Of a DNA stretch of 64,000 bases, positions 34,664 to 43,317 are shown in pieces; within the stretch, counting starts at the first letter, position 1, and each line of letters begins with the position of its first letter. The stretch is taken from positions 1-64,000 of the forward strand of contig JAKSDA010000438.1 of assembly GCA_022360315.1 (NCBI GenBank), given 5' to 3'. Source of the stretch: Pseudomonadota bacterium (GTDB lineage: Bacteria > Myxococcota_A > Polyangia > Haliangiales > Haliangiaceae). Below the pieces are notes generated by a model. It searched no databases, was not told where the DNA came from, and saw only the letters and a list, made by a program, of their open reading frames with translations. The translations under genes were made by a program, and so were the position numbers.

Positions 34664-35026
34664 AGCAACTCCATGGGATTGCCAACTAAATCATACTACA
34701 CACGATCTCGTTGCAAAGGATCCAAGCGGCCGAGCGTGCCCTGAGGGCGTGCGCTCGGTCTATCATTGTGGGCAAAGCGCCCGGACGGCCGGACTCCCGG
34801 TCGGCTCGGCCGCTGGCCTCGCAACAGAGACGCCTTGTACGATCCATAAAACGACGGTTTCGGTTTAAAACGACTGTTTCGGTTTAGCCCGGATCACGGC
34901 ACCGAGCACGCACGTGCCGGACTCACTCCCGGAGGCGGCCGAGGTATTGCAATGTGTGGTGGAATAACCGGCTTTTTTACCCGCGCGGAATGGCCCGGCC
35001 GCCGCTGTGACAAACTGGCCAGGGGG
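34664..35026. other. Intergenic stretch with two 19-bp direct repeats
   Basis: 363 bp between gshA and glmU without a supported gene. AAAACGACGGTTTCGGTTT at 34848-34866 is repeated directly at 34867-34885 with one change (G to T). A frame starting at 34952 begins MCGGITGFF, like an asparagine synthetase N-terminus, but then runs antisense to glmU. Confidence 0.5.
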
Positions 35027-36457
35027 TTATCCCGACGGCTCTTGCCTCTTGCTTCGTTTGCCCTGGGCTTCCCGAAATCGGTCGGCCCACCCCTCCACAT
35101 CGACTTGTTTGACCCGGGACAGGGCCAGGGACGAGCGGGGTACATCGCGGGTGACCGTCGTGCCAGCGGCGACGTATGCGTTGCGTCCCACGGTGACCGG
35201 TGCGACCAGCTGGCTGTCCGAGCCGATGAACGCGCCCGACTCGATCACGGTCTTGTATTCGCTGAAGCCGTCGCTATTGCAGGTGATGGTCCCTGCGCCC
35301 ACATTGGCGTTGGCTCCAATCGAGGCATCGCCCAGATACGCGTGGTGATCGGCCCTGGCTCCAGCCATGAGATGGGTATTTCTGGTCTCGACAAAATTGC
35401 CGAGCGCGGCGTCGCGGTCGACCCGGGTGCCGGGCCGGCAGTGCGCAAAAGGGCCGATGTGGGCGTGCGGGCCAATGACTGCGTCCTCGAGCACGCTGTG
35501 GGGTTTGATGTGGGCGTTTTCGGCCACGCTGGTGTCGATCAGGATGCAGCCGACATCGATGCGCGCTCCGTCGGCCAGCTGGGTTTTGCCGCGCAGATGG
35601 ACGCCTGGCCCGATCCAAACGTCCCGACCGAACGGACCGGTGTCGGCATCGACAAAGGTCTGTGCGGGTGCCACTATGGTCACTCCGCTCCGCATCAATG
35701 CGCGGTTGATGCGCTGTTGCGCGACCGCCGCCACTTCGGCCAGATCGATGCGATCGTTGATGCCGCTGACCTCTTCGAACGGCGCGTCGATGACAGCAGC
35801 ACCACCGCGCTCGGCTGCGCGCGCCGCCAGATCGGTCAAATAGAACTCTCCCTGCGTATTGTCCGCATCGAGCGAGGCGACGTCGCTGCGCAGATGGCCG
35901 AGCCTGACCGCGTAAAAGCCGGCGTTCATCTCGTCGATGGCTCGCTCGGACTCTGTGGCATCGGCGTGCTCGACGATGCGCAAAAGCATGCCGGAGTCGT
36001 CCCGGACCAGGCGGCCATAGGCGACCTCGCGAGTGGGACAGGTCGATAACAGAGCCATACCAGACGCAGTCCGGCGGCACGCCTCGGCGAGTTCGGCGAC
36101 CCGGGTCGGGCGCAAAAGAGGTGCATCGCCAGTCAGAATAACCACGATTCTGTCGTCGGGCTCGTCTTCGAGGGCTGGCAAGGCGGACAGAACTGCGTGT
36201 CCAGTGCCTTTCTGCTTGGTCTGTAGGGCGACCCCGATGACCCCCTGGCCGTACCGCGCATCGAGCACGGCGCGCACCTCTTCATGCTGGTGGCCGAGGA
36301 TGGCCACGACTCGGCCGGCGCCAGCTTCGCGCGCGCTCTCCACGACCCAAACAATGAGTGGTCGGCCGGCCACGTGGTGAAGGACCTTGGCTTTGTGGCT
36401 TTTCATCCTCGTGCCCAGTCCGGCGGCGAGGATCAGTACAACGGGCTTGTCACTCAT
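35027..36457 (-). CDS. glmU: Bifunctional GlmU: GlcNAc-1-P uridyltransferase / GlcN-1-P acetyltransferase
   Basis: About 476 aa. The N-terminal pyrophosphorylase domain opens LILAAGLGTRMKS and has KQKGTGHAV and MNAGFYAV. The C-terminal half is a left-handed beta-helix of hexapeptide repeats (IGPGVHLRG, GNFVETRN, NANVGAGTITCN). The acetyltransferase region keeps the His before AYLGDASIG, but the usual NYDG motif reads NSDG. It makes UDP-GlcNAc for peptidoglycan and lipopolysaccharide in the cytoplasm. The ATG at 36457 (MSDKPVVLILAAG) is clear; glmS is not in the window. Confidence 0.97.
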   Translation of the reverse strand: MSDKPVVLILAAGLGTRMKSHKAKVLHHVAGRPLIVWVVESAREAGAGRVVAILGHQHEEVRAVLDARYGQGVIGVALQTKQKGTGHAVLSALPALEDEPDDRIVVILTGDAPLLRPTRVAELAEACRRTASGMALLSTCPTREVAYGRLVRDDSGMLLRIVEHADATESERAIDEMNAGFYAVRLGHLRSDVASLDADNTQGEFYLTDLAARAAERGGAAVIDAPFEEVSGINDRIDLAEVAAVAQQRINRALMRSGVTIVAPAQTFVDADTGPFGRDVWIGPGVHLRGKTQLADGARIDVGCILIDTSVAENAHIKPHSVLEDAVIGPHAHIGPFAHCRPGTRVDRDAALGNFVETRNTHLMAGARADHHAYLGDASIGANANVGAGTITCNSDGFSEYKTVIESGAFIGSDSQLVAPVTVGRNAYVAAGTTVTRDVPRSSLALSRVKQVDVEGWADRFREAQGKRSKRQEPSG

Positions 36458-36769
36458 GGCGCCGACACCATACAACAAAGCCACAGCCGCGTTTAACGGG
36501 GCGAGGGCGCGAGATCGGAGTCGAGCGCTGGTTTTTGCGTCGACTGGCCGGCTATTCGAGCAACCGGCATGTCGGCAAATGGATGAATCCGGTGATCCAC
36601 GAGCGGCAGCCTGTCGTAGAGCCAGGTATGCCGACGGATCACAATGTGGAACACCTGCATAGGTTCGACCGGCAGTATGTGATTCGGTCGAATCTGCGTT
36701 TCATCGTTGGCCCGGCATGTGGGCATAGTTCGGCTGTTGTTGCTGCAGTCCCGGTCCGGTGAGGAAGTT
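36458..36769. other. Intergenic divergent region of glmU and the HupE/UreJ-like gene
   Basis: 312 bp with no convincing gene; frames on both strands have no recognisable features. It should contain both promoters. The right end carries the ribosome site GAGGAAG for the downstream gene. Confidence 0.4.
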
Positions 36770-37900
36770 ATGCCTCGACACGTCATCGCAGCGTTTGTCT
36801 GTATCTGGCTCGCCACAGCGAGCGCGGCTCATGCCCACCGCAACTCGGTCGCCTACTCCACGATCGAGATCGCAGAGGATCGCCGCGAGGCGGTCTATCG
36901 GCTGGTGATCGAGCCGCCTGATCTGGCCGAGGTACTGGGTCTCGACGCCGATGTCCACCCCTCGGACGAGGTCATCGCGCAGCGGCAAGGCGAACTCCTC
37001 GACCACGCTCTCGAGCATATCCGCGTGCTGAGCGGCAGCCAGACCTGCCCGGTAGAGCGGATCGGGGTCCGGCTGATCGAGACGGGAGATCGCTTTGTCG
37101 AACTCGCCTGGCGCATCCGCTGCGATGCTCCAATCCGCACCATCGCGGTCGAGTACAAGCTCTTCTTCGAGATCGATCCCGGGCATCAGGGGTTTCTCCG
37201 CGCCATCCACGGCGACCGCACCGCCCAGGCCATCTTGAGCGCCGATCAGTCGCTTTTTGTGTGGCAACTGGCCGGGCGGGTACCGGATGGCCTTTTCGGC
37301 TTTCTCGAAAAAGGCGTCGAGCATATATTGCACGGCTTCGACCACATCGCGTTCTTGCTCGGCCTTCTCCTTGTCGCGGTGATCGCCAGGCGCGATCGTC
37401 GCTGGCATGTACGGGGCCTGGGCGATGGGCTTCGCCGTATCGCGGGGATCGTCACCTGTTTCACAGCGGCTCACTCGATCACGCTGATCGCGGCATCGCT
37501 CGGCTGGATCTCATTGCCCGGCCAGCTGGTCGAGAGCGTCATTGCCGCGTCAATCGTCTATGTCGCGGTCGAAAACGCGATCGTGCCCAACCCGCGCAAT
37601 CGCACCCTGATCACCTTCGCTTTTGGCCTCGTCCACGGCCTCGGTTTTGCCTCCCAGCTCGACGCCTACCTGCCTCCAGCAGACGTGGTCTGGCCACTCC
37701 TCCTGTTCAACCTGGGTGTCGAACTCGGCCAGCTCGCCATCGTCATCTGCGTGCTGCCGCTCATTCACGCTGCTGCGCGCATCTCGGGTGGCGAGCGCTA
37801 CCGCAATCGGCTGGTTCCGGTCAGCTCGGCCGTCCTGATCGCATTGGGCCTGCTGTGGCTGGTCGAGCGCCTCTTCGAGGTCACCGTGCTGGGCTTTTAG
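36770..37900 (+). CDS. HupE/UreJ family membrane protein
   Basis: About 376 aa. A signal peptide (VIAAFVCIWLATASAAHAH) precedes a ~170-residue extracytoplasmic domain. The second half holds about six membrane helices, with the family motif GVEHILHGFDHIAFLLGLLL and later FGLVHGLGFASQL. HupE/UreJ proteins are linked to nickel/cobalt or other metal uptake, but this long form is uncharacterised. The start at 36770 is set by GAGGAAGTT before the ATG. No hydrogenase or urease gene is nearby. It is convergent with the STAS gene, 6 bp away. Confidence 0.9.
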   Translation: MPRHVIAAFVCIWLATASAAHAHRNSVAYSTIEIAEDRREAVYRLVIEPPDLAEVLGLDADVHPSDEVIAQRQGELLDHALEHIRVLSGSQTCPVERIGVRLIETGDRFVELAWRIRCDAPIRTIAVEYKLFFEIDPGHQGFLRAIHGDRTAQAILSADQSLFVWQLAGRVPDGLFGFLEKGVEHILHGFDHIAFLLGLLLVAVIARRDRRWHVRGLGDGLRRIAGIVTCFTAAHSITLIAASLGWISLPGQLVESVIAASIVYVAVENAIVPNPRNRTLITFAFGLVHGLGFASQLDAYLPPADVVWPLLLFNLGVELGQLAIVICVLPLIHAAARISGGERYRNRLVPVSSAVLIALGLLWLVERLFEVTVLGF

Positions 37901-37906
37901 CCCAGG

Positions 37907-38398
37907 TTAGCCCGCCTCGCTGTGCATGAACATCAAATACTGCTCTTCCAGATCGTCTATGTCCATGCTGCCACTGCAGTGGGAGCAGCGGACTTCCGGC
38001 AAGACCCCGCCCAAGGCGAGACAGTCCTTGGTTTTGAACAGAGTTTTTTCTTCCCCACCGCAGGTGTCGCACATCATGGGGGCGTAAAACGACTCGATGC
38101 TGCCGTGGCCGAGAAATCCGGCGACCATGTTGCACTGATCGACGATGGGCGGAGAGCAGTGGGAAAAGACCAGCCGGCACTGATTGGAGATCCTGCGCAC
38201 CGCGTCGATCCAGGACCGCACTCCGAACGAGTTGATCCGACTGACATGCTCGAGATGGAGCCAGATCAGCGGGGCATCTGCTGTGGCCAATCGGCCCAGG
38301 TCGGCGCGTTCGTCGATGACCCCGAACACGCACAAGACCAGACGCCCGCCGTCTTTGTGGCTTTCGATGCGAAAGGGCAGAGCGCTGCGTTGCGTCAC
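37907..38398 (-). CDS. STAS-like anti-sigma-antagonist with C-terminal zinc ribbon
   Basis: 163 aa. The first ~95 residues look like a STAS fold; [19 protein letters not shown] aligns by eye with the SpoIIAA region around its phospho-Ser, with NSFG in place of DSSG. The C-terminal ~60 residues have two Cys pairs (MCDTCGGEE and RCSHCSGSM) forming a probable zinc ribbon. Its ATG overlaps the stop of the upstream receiver/ATPase gene by 4 bp. Together they look like a partner-switching pair in which the ATPase domain would bind or phosphorylate this protein. Confidence 0.85.
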   Translation of the reverse strand: MTQRSALPFRIESHKDGGRLVLCVFGVIDERADLGRLATADAPLIWLHLEHVSRINSFGVRSWIDAVRRISNQCRLVFSHCSPPIVDQCNMVAGFLGHGSIESFYAPMMCDTCGGEEKTLFKTKDCLALGGVLPEVRCSHCSGSMDIDDLEEQYLMFMHSEAG

Positions 38399-39408
38399 CG
38401 CGACTCTCCGGGCCCGCCGTCCGACAGGGGAGGTGCGGCATCGTCGTCGGCGATGAAGATGTGGAACGATTTGGCCGCCAGGCGAAATCGCCGCATGTTG
38501 AGGCGCAGATCGATGAGTGTGATGACCTCGGTCTTGTGTCCCGGTTGGATATTGATGATGAACTTGGAGAGGGACTGAAAGACCCGATAGAGGCCGATAC
38601 CAGCGCCGCCCGATGCATCGGAAAACTGGTGGGGTCCCTTGACCAGGCAGCGGTTGAGGTACGAGACCACGGTATCCTGGGTCAGCGAGCCAAACGGATC
38701 GATCTGTGCGATCGCGATGTAGTCACCATCGCAGGCAAACTGCAATTCGGCGACCTCGTGATCTTCCAAGACCACCGGATCGCGCCGGCTCAGCTTGGCG
38801 TATTTGGGCTTGCCGTCGGCAGTGCGCGGCGCATTGTAAATGGCGTTGGTGACCAGCTCGTCGACCACGTTCTCGACCATCTCGACAGTGCGGGCGTTAC
38901 AGCCCAGCAGTCTGGCGTACTCGGCAACCTGATGGATGTACTCCTGCTTGCGCCGGGACTCGGCGATGCGAACCCGAAAGGGCTCGATTCCCCACAGCAG
39001 ATACTTCTGCAGGCCAAACAGATCCCGCCGCAAGAGTTTCTCGGCCGTGATGATCAGCTCGTCCGGTTCCAGGGGTTGATCGCTCTTGGCGATCATGTTG
39101 CGCAAGAAGTGCCGCTTCTCCATGAGCGGCAGGTAATCCTCGGTGCTCGCCGTGGTATGCAAGACCAGCCGGGTCCGCGGCCAGCGCGACTCAAATGTAT
39201 CCAGGGTGCGCAGCCAGTCCTCGTCGGTACTCAGTGGCGAGTCAAAGTTGATCATCATGAGGTCGTAGCCGTTGGCATGGATAGACCTCATGAGCTGATC
39301 AGTATCGGCCGCCAGCTCCACATTGGAGCCAGTGGCGTTCAGAGCGCGCTCCGCCACGCGCCTGGCCGCCGCATCCGGATCGTAGAACAGTATGCATTTT
39401 CCGCGCAT
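38395..39408 (-). CDS. Pseudo-receiver domain fused to anti-sigma-type HATPase
   Basis: About 337 aa. The N-terminal ~120 residues are a receiver-like domain, but the phospho-acceptor position reads [11 protein letters not shown], Asn where response regulators have Asp. The middle is helical. The C-terminal half is a GHKL ATPase with [13 protein letters not shown] (N box), DPFG and [12 protein letters not shown] (G box), as in RsbW/anti-sigma kinases. No His-kinase dimerisation motif is present. The ATG at 39408 follows AGGAAACGC. It overlaps the STAS/zinc-ribbon gene by 4 bp. Predicted cytoplasmic regulator; target unknown. Confidence 0.87.
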   Translation of the reverse strand: MRGKCILFYDPDAAARRVAERALNATGSNVELAADTDQLMRSIHANGYDLMMINFDSPLSTDEDWLRTLDTFESRWPRTRLVLHTTASTEDYLPLMEKRHFLRNMIAKSDQPLEPDELIITAEKLLRRDLFGLQKYLLWGIEPFRVRIAESRRKQEYIHQVAEYARLLGCNARTVEMVENVVDELVTNAIYNAPRTADGKPKYAKLSRRDPVVLEDHEVAELQFACDGDYIAIAQIDPFGSLTQDTVVSYLNRCLVKGPHQFSDASGGAGIGLYRVFQSLSKFIINIQPGHKTEVITLIDLRLNMRRFRLAAKSFHIFIADDDAAPPLSDGGPGESR

Positions 39409-39916
39409 GCGTTTCCTACGTGAGGACACTCCGGACGACGGTGGTCCCCGGGACTGGCCCTGAACGTCCCTGATCAGTTGCCAAAAATCCACAGGATGGC
39501 GGATGGTCAAAGCATCTCGTCACGACTCTCTAGCTCCAGCGCAATCACCTTCGATGCGTACGGGACACCATGTAGCTCCGCACCACCAGAGTATCACACC
39601 ATTGACGCGAGCTGCCCAATCTCCAGTGGCCACAGAACCGGATGGGAGCGTTCGTACATGAGGACCCGCCATGGGGGCAACCACTATAATCGGTTCAATA
39701 CATTGGTTCAATGAACCGGCCAGAAGTAAGGGCCATGACAGCTCTGAAGCGAAGAGGCGAATCAGAGTACCGCGATGGTCGCCCTGTCTCGTGTCGCGGC
39801 GAGTATGAGGGGCTCGAGGTGGACGCTCGCCGGAACGGGCGCGGGGCGGGAAAATCGACTCATCTACTGCCAGGAACTAACCTAGGCCCGGCCAGTTGCG
39901 CTAATAATCAACACCG
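39409..39916. other. Long intergenic region upstream of pilT
   Basis: 508 bp between the divergent receiver/ATPase gene and pilT. Frames in it are short and featureless. The only notable element is the promoter/operator-like patch at 39685-39717, listed separately. Confidence 0.4.
39685..39717 (+). promoter_or_regulatory. TATAAT box with GGTTCAAT half-sites
   Basis: A consensus -10 hexamer TATAAT (39685-39690) is followed by GGTTCAAT (39692-39699) and the palindrome GGTTCA-A-TGAACC (39705-39717). No good -35 is visible. The arrangement suggests a regulated promoter about 200 bp before pilT. Confidence 0.35.
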
Positions 39917-41002
<1,086 letters not shown>

Positions 41003-41031
41003 CCCTTCGCGGTGGCGGTCACCGGCTTGTC

Positions 41032-41646
41032 TCAACCGACCACTCCCATGACGCCAAACCCGCAAATTCCCAGTGCGCTGATGATATTTAATTGATTCAC
41101 GACATGCCGATTCGTGATGAACTTTTTCAGCGATGATCCGAACAGGGCGAGTGTGATCTGGACGAGCAAGCTGCCGGTGAAAACAGCGAGTGCCAAAAGG
41201 ACAACCTGGCTCAGGTTGCCTGAACCCGGGGCGTGATTCGAGAATGCCACGAAGGCGATGACGGTCAATGGATTGACCACGGTCAACAGATACGTCGCCT
41301 TGAGCCCGTAGGCCCGGGGCAAACTGTCGAGCTTCAACCGGGCCCGTTTCATGTTTTTGAGTGTATTGGTCAGCATCCACAGCCCGAATAGGATCAGTAC
41401 GGCCGACGAAATGAACTGAATGATCTGCTGATGCTCTTGCAGTCCCTGGACGATGTAATACCCCGCGGTAAATGCGATGAATGCATAGGTCAGGTCGGCG
41501 AGTGCCGCACCCAGTGCACTGCGCAATGCAGTGGAGATTCCGTGGTTGAGGCCGTTGTTGATCACCAACAACGCGATCGGTCCGACCGATAGGGCGAGCG
41601 TGAAGCCGAAACCGAACGCTTTGAGCAATGGGATCGTCTGGTCCAT
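41032..41646 (-). CDS. LysE family amino-acid exporter
   Basis: 204 aa with five to six membrane helices. The N-terminal FGFGFTLALSVGPIALLVINNGL and the mid-protein VVNPLTVIAFVAF are the family hallmarks (GP and NP motifs). LysE/RhtB members export basic or neutral amino acids; the substrate is not predictable. It ends convergently 29 bp from pilT and starts 96 bp after the end of the upstream PLP-enzyme gene on the same strand; cotranscription is possible and could suggest export of a sulphur amino acid. Confidence 0.93.
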   Translation of the reverse strand: MDQTIPLLKAFGFGFTLALSVGPIALLVINNGLNHGISTALRSALGAALADLTYAFIAFTAGYYIVQGLQEHQQIIQFISSAVLILFGLWMLTNTLKNMKRARLKLDSLPRAYGLKATYLLTVVNPLTVIAFVAFSNHAPGSGNLSQVVLLALAVFTGSLLVQITLALFGSSLKKFITNRHVVNQLNIISALGICGFGVMGVVG

Positions 41647-41742
41647 TTCCGTGGGGTCACCTCTCTACAAACAAACACAGCTTTCACTCGTCGCATGGGA
41701 TCGCCAGAAATCGGCCATAATTTTGCGGATTGCCGTGCTTTG

Positions 41743-42885
41743 CTAGATCGCATCTCTCGGCGGAGCCGCGCCACCATCGATCTGCCCCAGCGCCGAGAGC
41801 AGATCGTCTTTGATGTCGTCGGCGTTTTCCATGCCGATACACAGGCGCACCAGGCTCTCGTCAAGTCCCATGGCGGCTTTCTCCTCGGCACTCATCGAGG
41901 CGTGACTGCCGGTGTAGGGCTGGGCGATCATCGAGGTGACACATGCCATGCCAGTTCCGGTGTTGAAGATCTGCAGCCGTTCGGTCAACTCTTTGTAACG
42001 CGGAACCAGATCCCGGCGCAGCTCGACAAATAGAATGCCGCCATAGCCGGTGAGCTGCTCGCCGTCGACGCGGGGATAGTACACTCGAGCGATCTGAGGA
42101 CAGTCGGTTAGAAATTCGGCGATCTTCTTGGTCACTTCTTGGTGGTGCCGCATCCGCAAGGCAAACGTCTGCATACTGCGCCGCACCAGCCAGGCGTTCT
42201 CCGGCGACAACATCAGCCCGGCGTAGAACCGATCTTCGCGCAACCGTTCGTGGAGATCGTCGCGGTCGGTGAGGATCATGCCGTTCATCACGTCGCTGTG
42301 ACCGGAGAAGTATTTTGTACCGCTGTGCAGTGAAATGTCTGCGCCGTGCTCGAGCGGATGTTGAAAGAGCGGAGTGGCCCAGGTATTGTCGACCACGACG
42401 AGGGCGTCGGGGTTGTTGTTCTTGACCCGATCGACGACCTGCCGGATATGCACTGTCTTGAGGAACGGATTGGTCGGAGTTTCGAAAAATACCAGCGCGG
42501 TGTCGGTAGGAATCCGTTCGATATCGGCATCCTTCGAGAGATCGAGTACTTGCAGGCGCCAACCGCGGCGCTCGCTGATCCGTTTGAACAGCTTGAACGA
42601 GCACCCGTAGAGGTCGGTGTTGAGCACGACGAGCTGTCCGGGGCGGACGAGATCGAGGACCAGATAGATCGCGGCCATGCCACACGTCACCGCCAGGCCA
42701 TGCCTGGCCCCCTCGAGTGTACATAGAACCTGCTCCAGCTCGGCCAGGTTCGGATTGTCCTTGCGGCTGTAAAAAAACTGCGATTCGGCGCTAAACGCGC
42801 TGCATTGATAGATCGGCGTCACCGACGGATAGGCCTGATCATTGGTATTTATGCGCTGGTGTAGAGCTATCGTTACAGGATCCAC
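41743..42885 (-). CDS. Cys/Met metabolism PLP enzyme (cystathionine gamma-synthase/beta-lyase type)
   Basis: 380 aa from GTG at 42885, preceded by AAGAGGAACC. This gives the family's normal length and starts before ALHQRINTNDQAYPSVTPIYQ. The longer frame upstream runs through a 13-bp minisatellite and is rejected. Signatures: LAVTCGMAAIYLVLDL, VVVDNTWATPLFQHPLEHGAD and HSGTKYFSGHSDVMNG with the PLP Lys. It acts in trans-sulphuration or methionine metabolism, either direction, or as methionine gamma-lyase; the sequence alone does not decide. It lies upstream of lysE on the same strand. Confidence 0.92.
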   Translation of the reverse strand: MDPVTIALHQRINTNDQAYPSVTPIYQCSAFSAESQFFYSRKDNPNLAELEQVLCTLEGARHGLAVTCGMAAIYLVLDLVRPGQLVVLNTDLYGCSFKLFKRISERRGWRLQVLDLSKDADIERIPTDTALVFFETPTNPFLKTVHIRQVVDRVKNNNPDALVVVDNTWATPLFQHPLEHGADISLHSGTKYFSGHSDVMNGMILTDRDDLHERLREDRFYAGLMLSPENAWLVRRSMQTFALRMRHHQEVTKKIAEFLTDCPQIARVYYPRVDGEQLTGYGGILFVELRRDLVPRYKELTERLQIFNTGTGMACVTSMIAQPYTGSHASMSAEEKAAMGLDESLVRLCIGMENADDIKDDLLSALGQIDGGAAPPRDAI

Positions 42886-42897
42886 GGTTCCTCTTTG

Positions 42898-43014
42898 CGG
42901 TTGTGGTTTGCCGTTGTGGTCTGCGGTCGTGGTCTGCCGTTGTGGTCTGCGGTCGTGGTCTGCCGTTGTGGTCTGCGGTCGTGGTCTGCCGTCGTTGTCT
43001 ACCGTCGTAATCAA
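42898..43014. repeat. Nine-copy 13-bp minisatellite upstream of the PLP-enzyme gene
   Basis: Nine 13-bp units alternate between CCGTTGTGGTCTG and CGGTCGTGGTCTG, forming a 26-bp higher-order repeat; the end units are more diverged. The tract lies 13 bp upstream of the chosen GTG start, thus in the 5' leader/promoter region. Confidence 0.85.
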
Positions 43015-43151
43015 TCCGCTGCTGGTTACTCATGCCCGCGCCTCGACCATTGTAGCCTCCGTCATCGGATTCCAACATGCTGCCACAGATAGCCGTTGAT
43101 TCGACAAACACGCAACAATTTGACTCCGAGTGAAATTTTTGGTGAATGACC

Positions 43152-43281
43152 TATACTAGTATAATGATAAATGTGCAATATAAGTATATCGATTCTCGGC
43201 GTGAATAGGTTCTACCCGGGTTTCTTCTGGCCTTGTTATGCCCCTACCTATTTTAGTAATTAAAATTACTAAAATAGGTAG
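43152..43281. promoter_or_regulatory. AT-rich region with two palindromes before the radical SAM gene
   Basis: TATACTAGTATA (43152-43163) is a perfect 12-bp palindrome overlapping the -10-like TATAAT at 43160-43165. Farther on, 43244-43281 is a 38-bp inverted repeat: 18-base perfect arms starting CTACCTATTTTAG with a 2-base centre. Both contrast sharply with the GC-rich context. The second lies 36 bp before the ATG at 43318. They could be operators, or a cruciform/RNA hairpin controlling the downstream gene. Confidence 0.5.
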
Positions 43282-43317
43282 TAAAATAGTCAACCCACAG
43301 CTGTAAAAGATGCCATT

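Noticed and set aside
34952-36049. Frame starting MCGGITGFF, like an asparagine synthetase N-terminus
   Set aside because: Only the first nine residues resemble it (with one extra Gly); the rest is antisense to glmU and has no glutaminase motifs. Most likely coincidence.
42886-43014. N-terminal extension of the PLP enzyme through the 13-bp repeats
   Set aside because: The encoded TTADH-type peptide comes from the minisatellite; the GTG at 42885 has a ribosome site and gives the normal family length.
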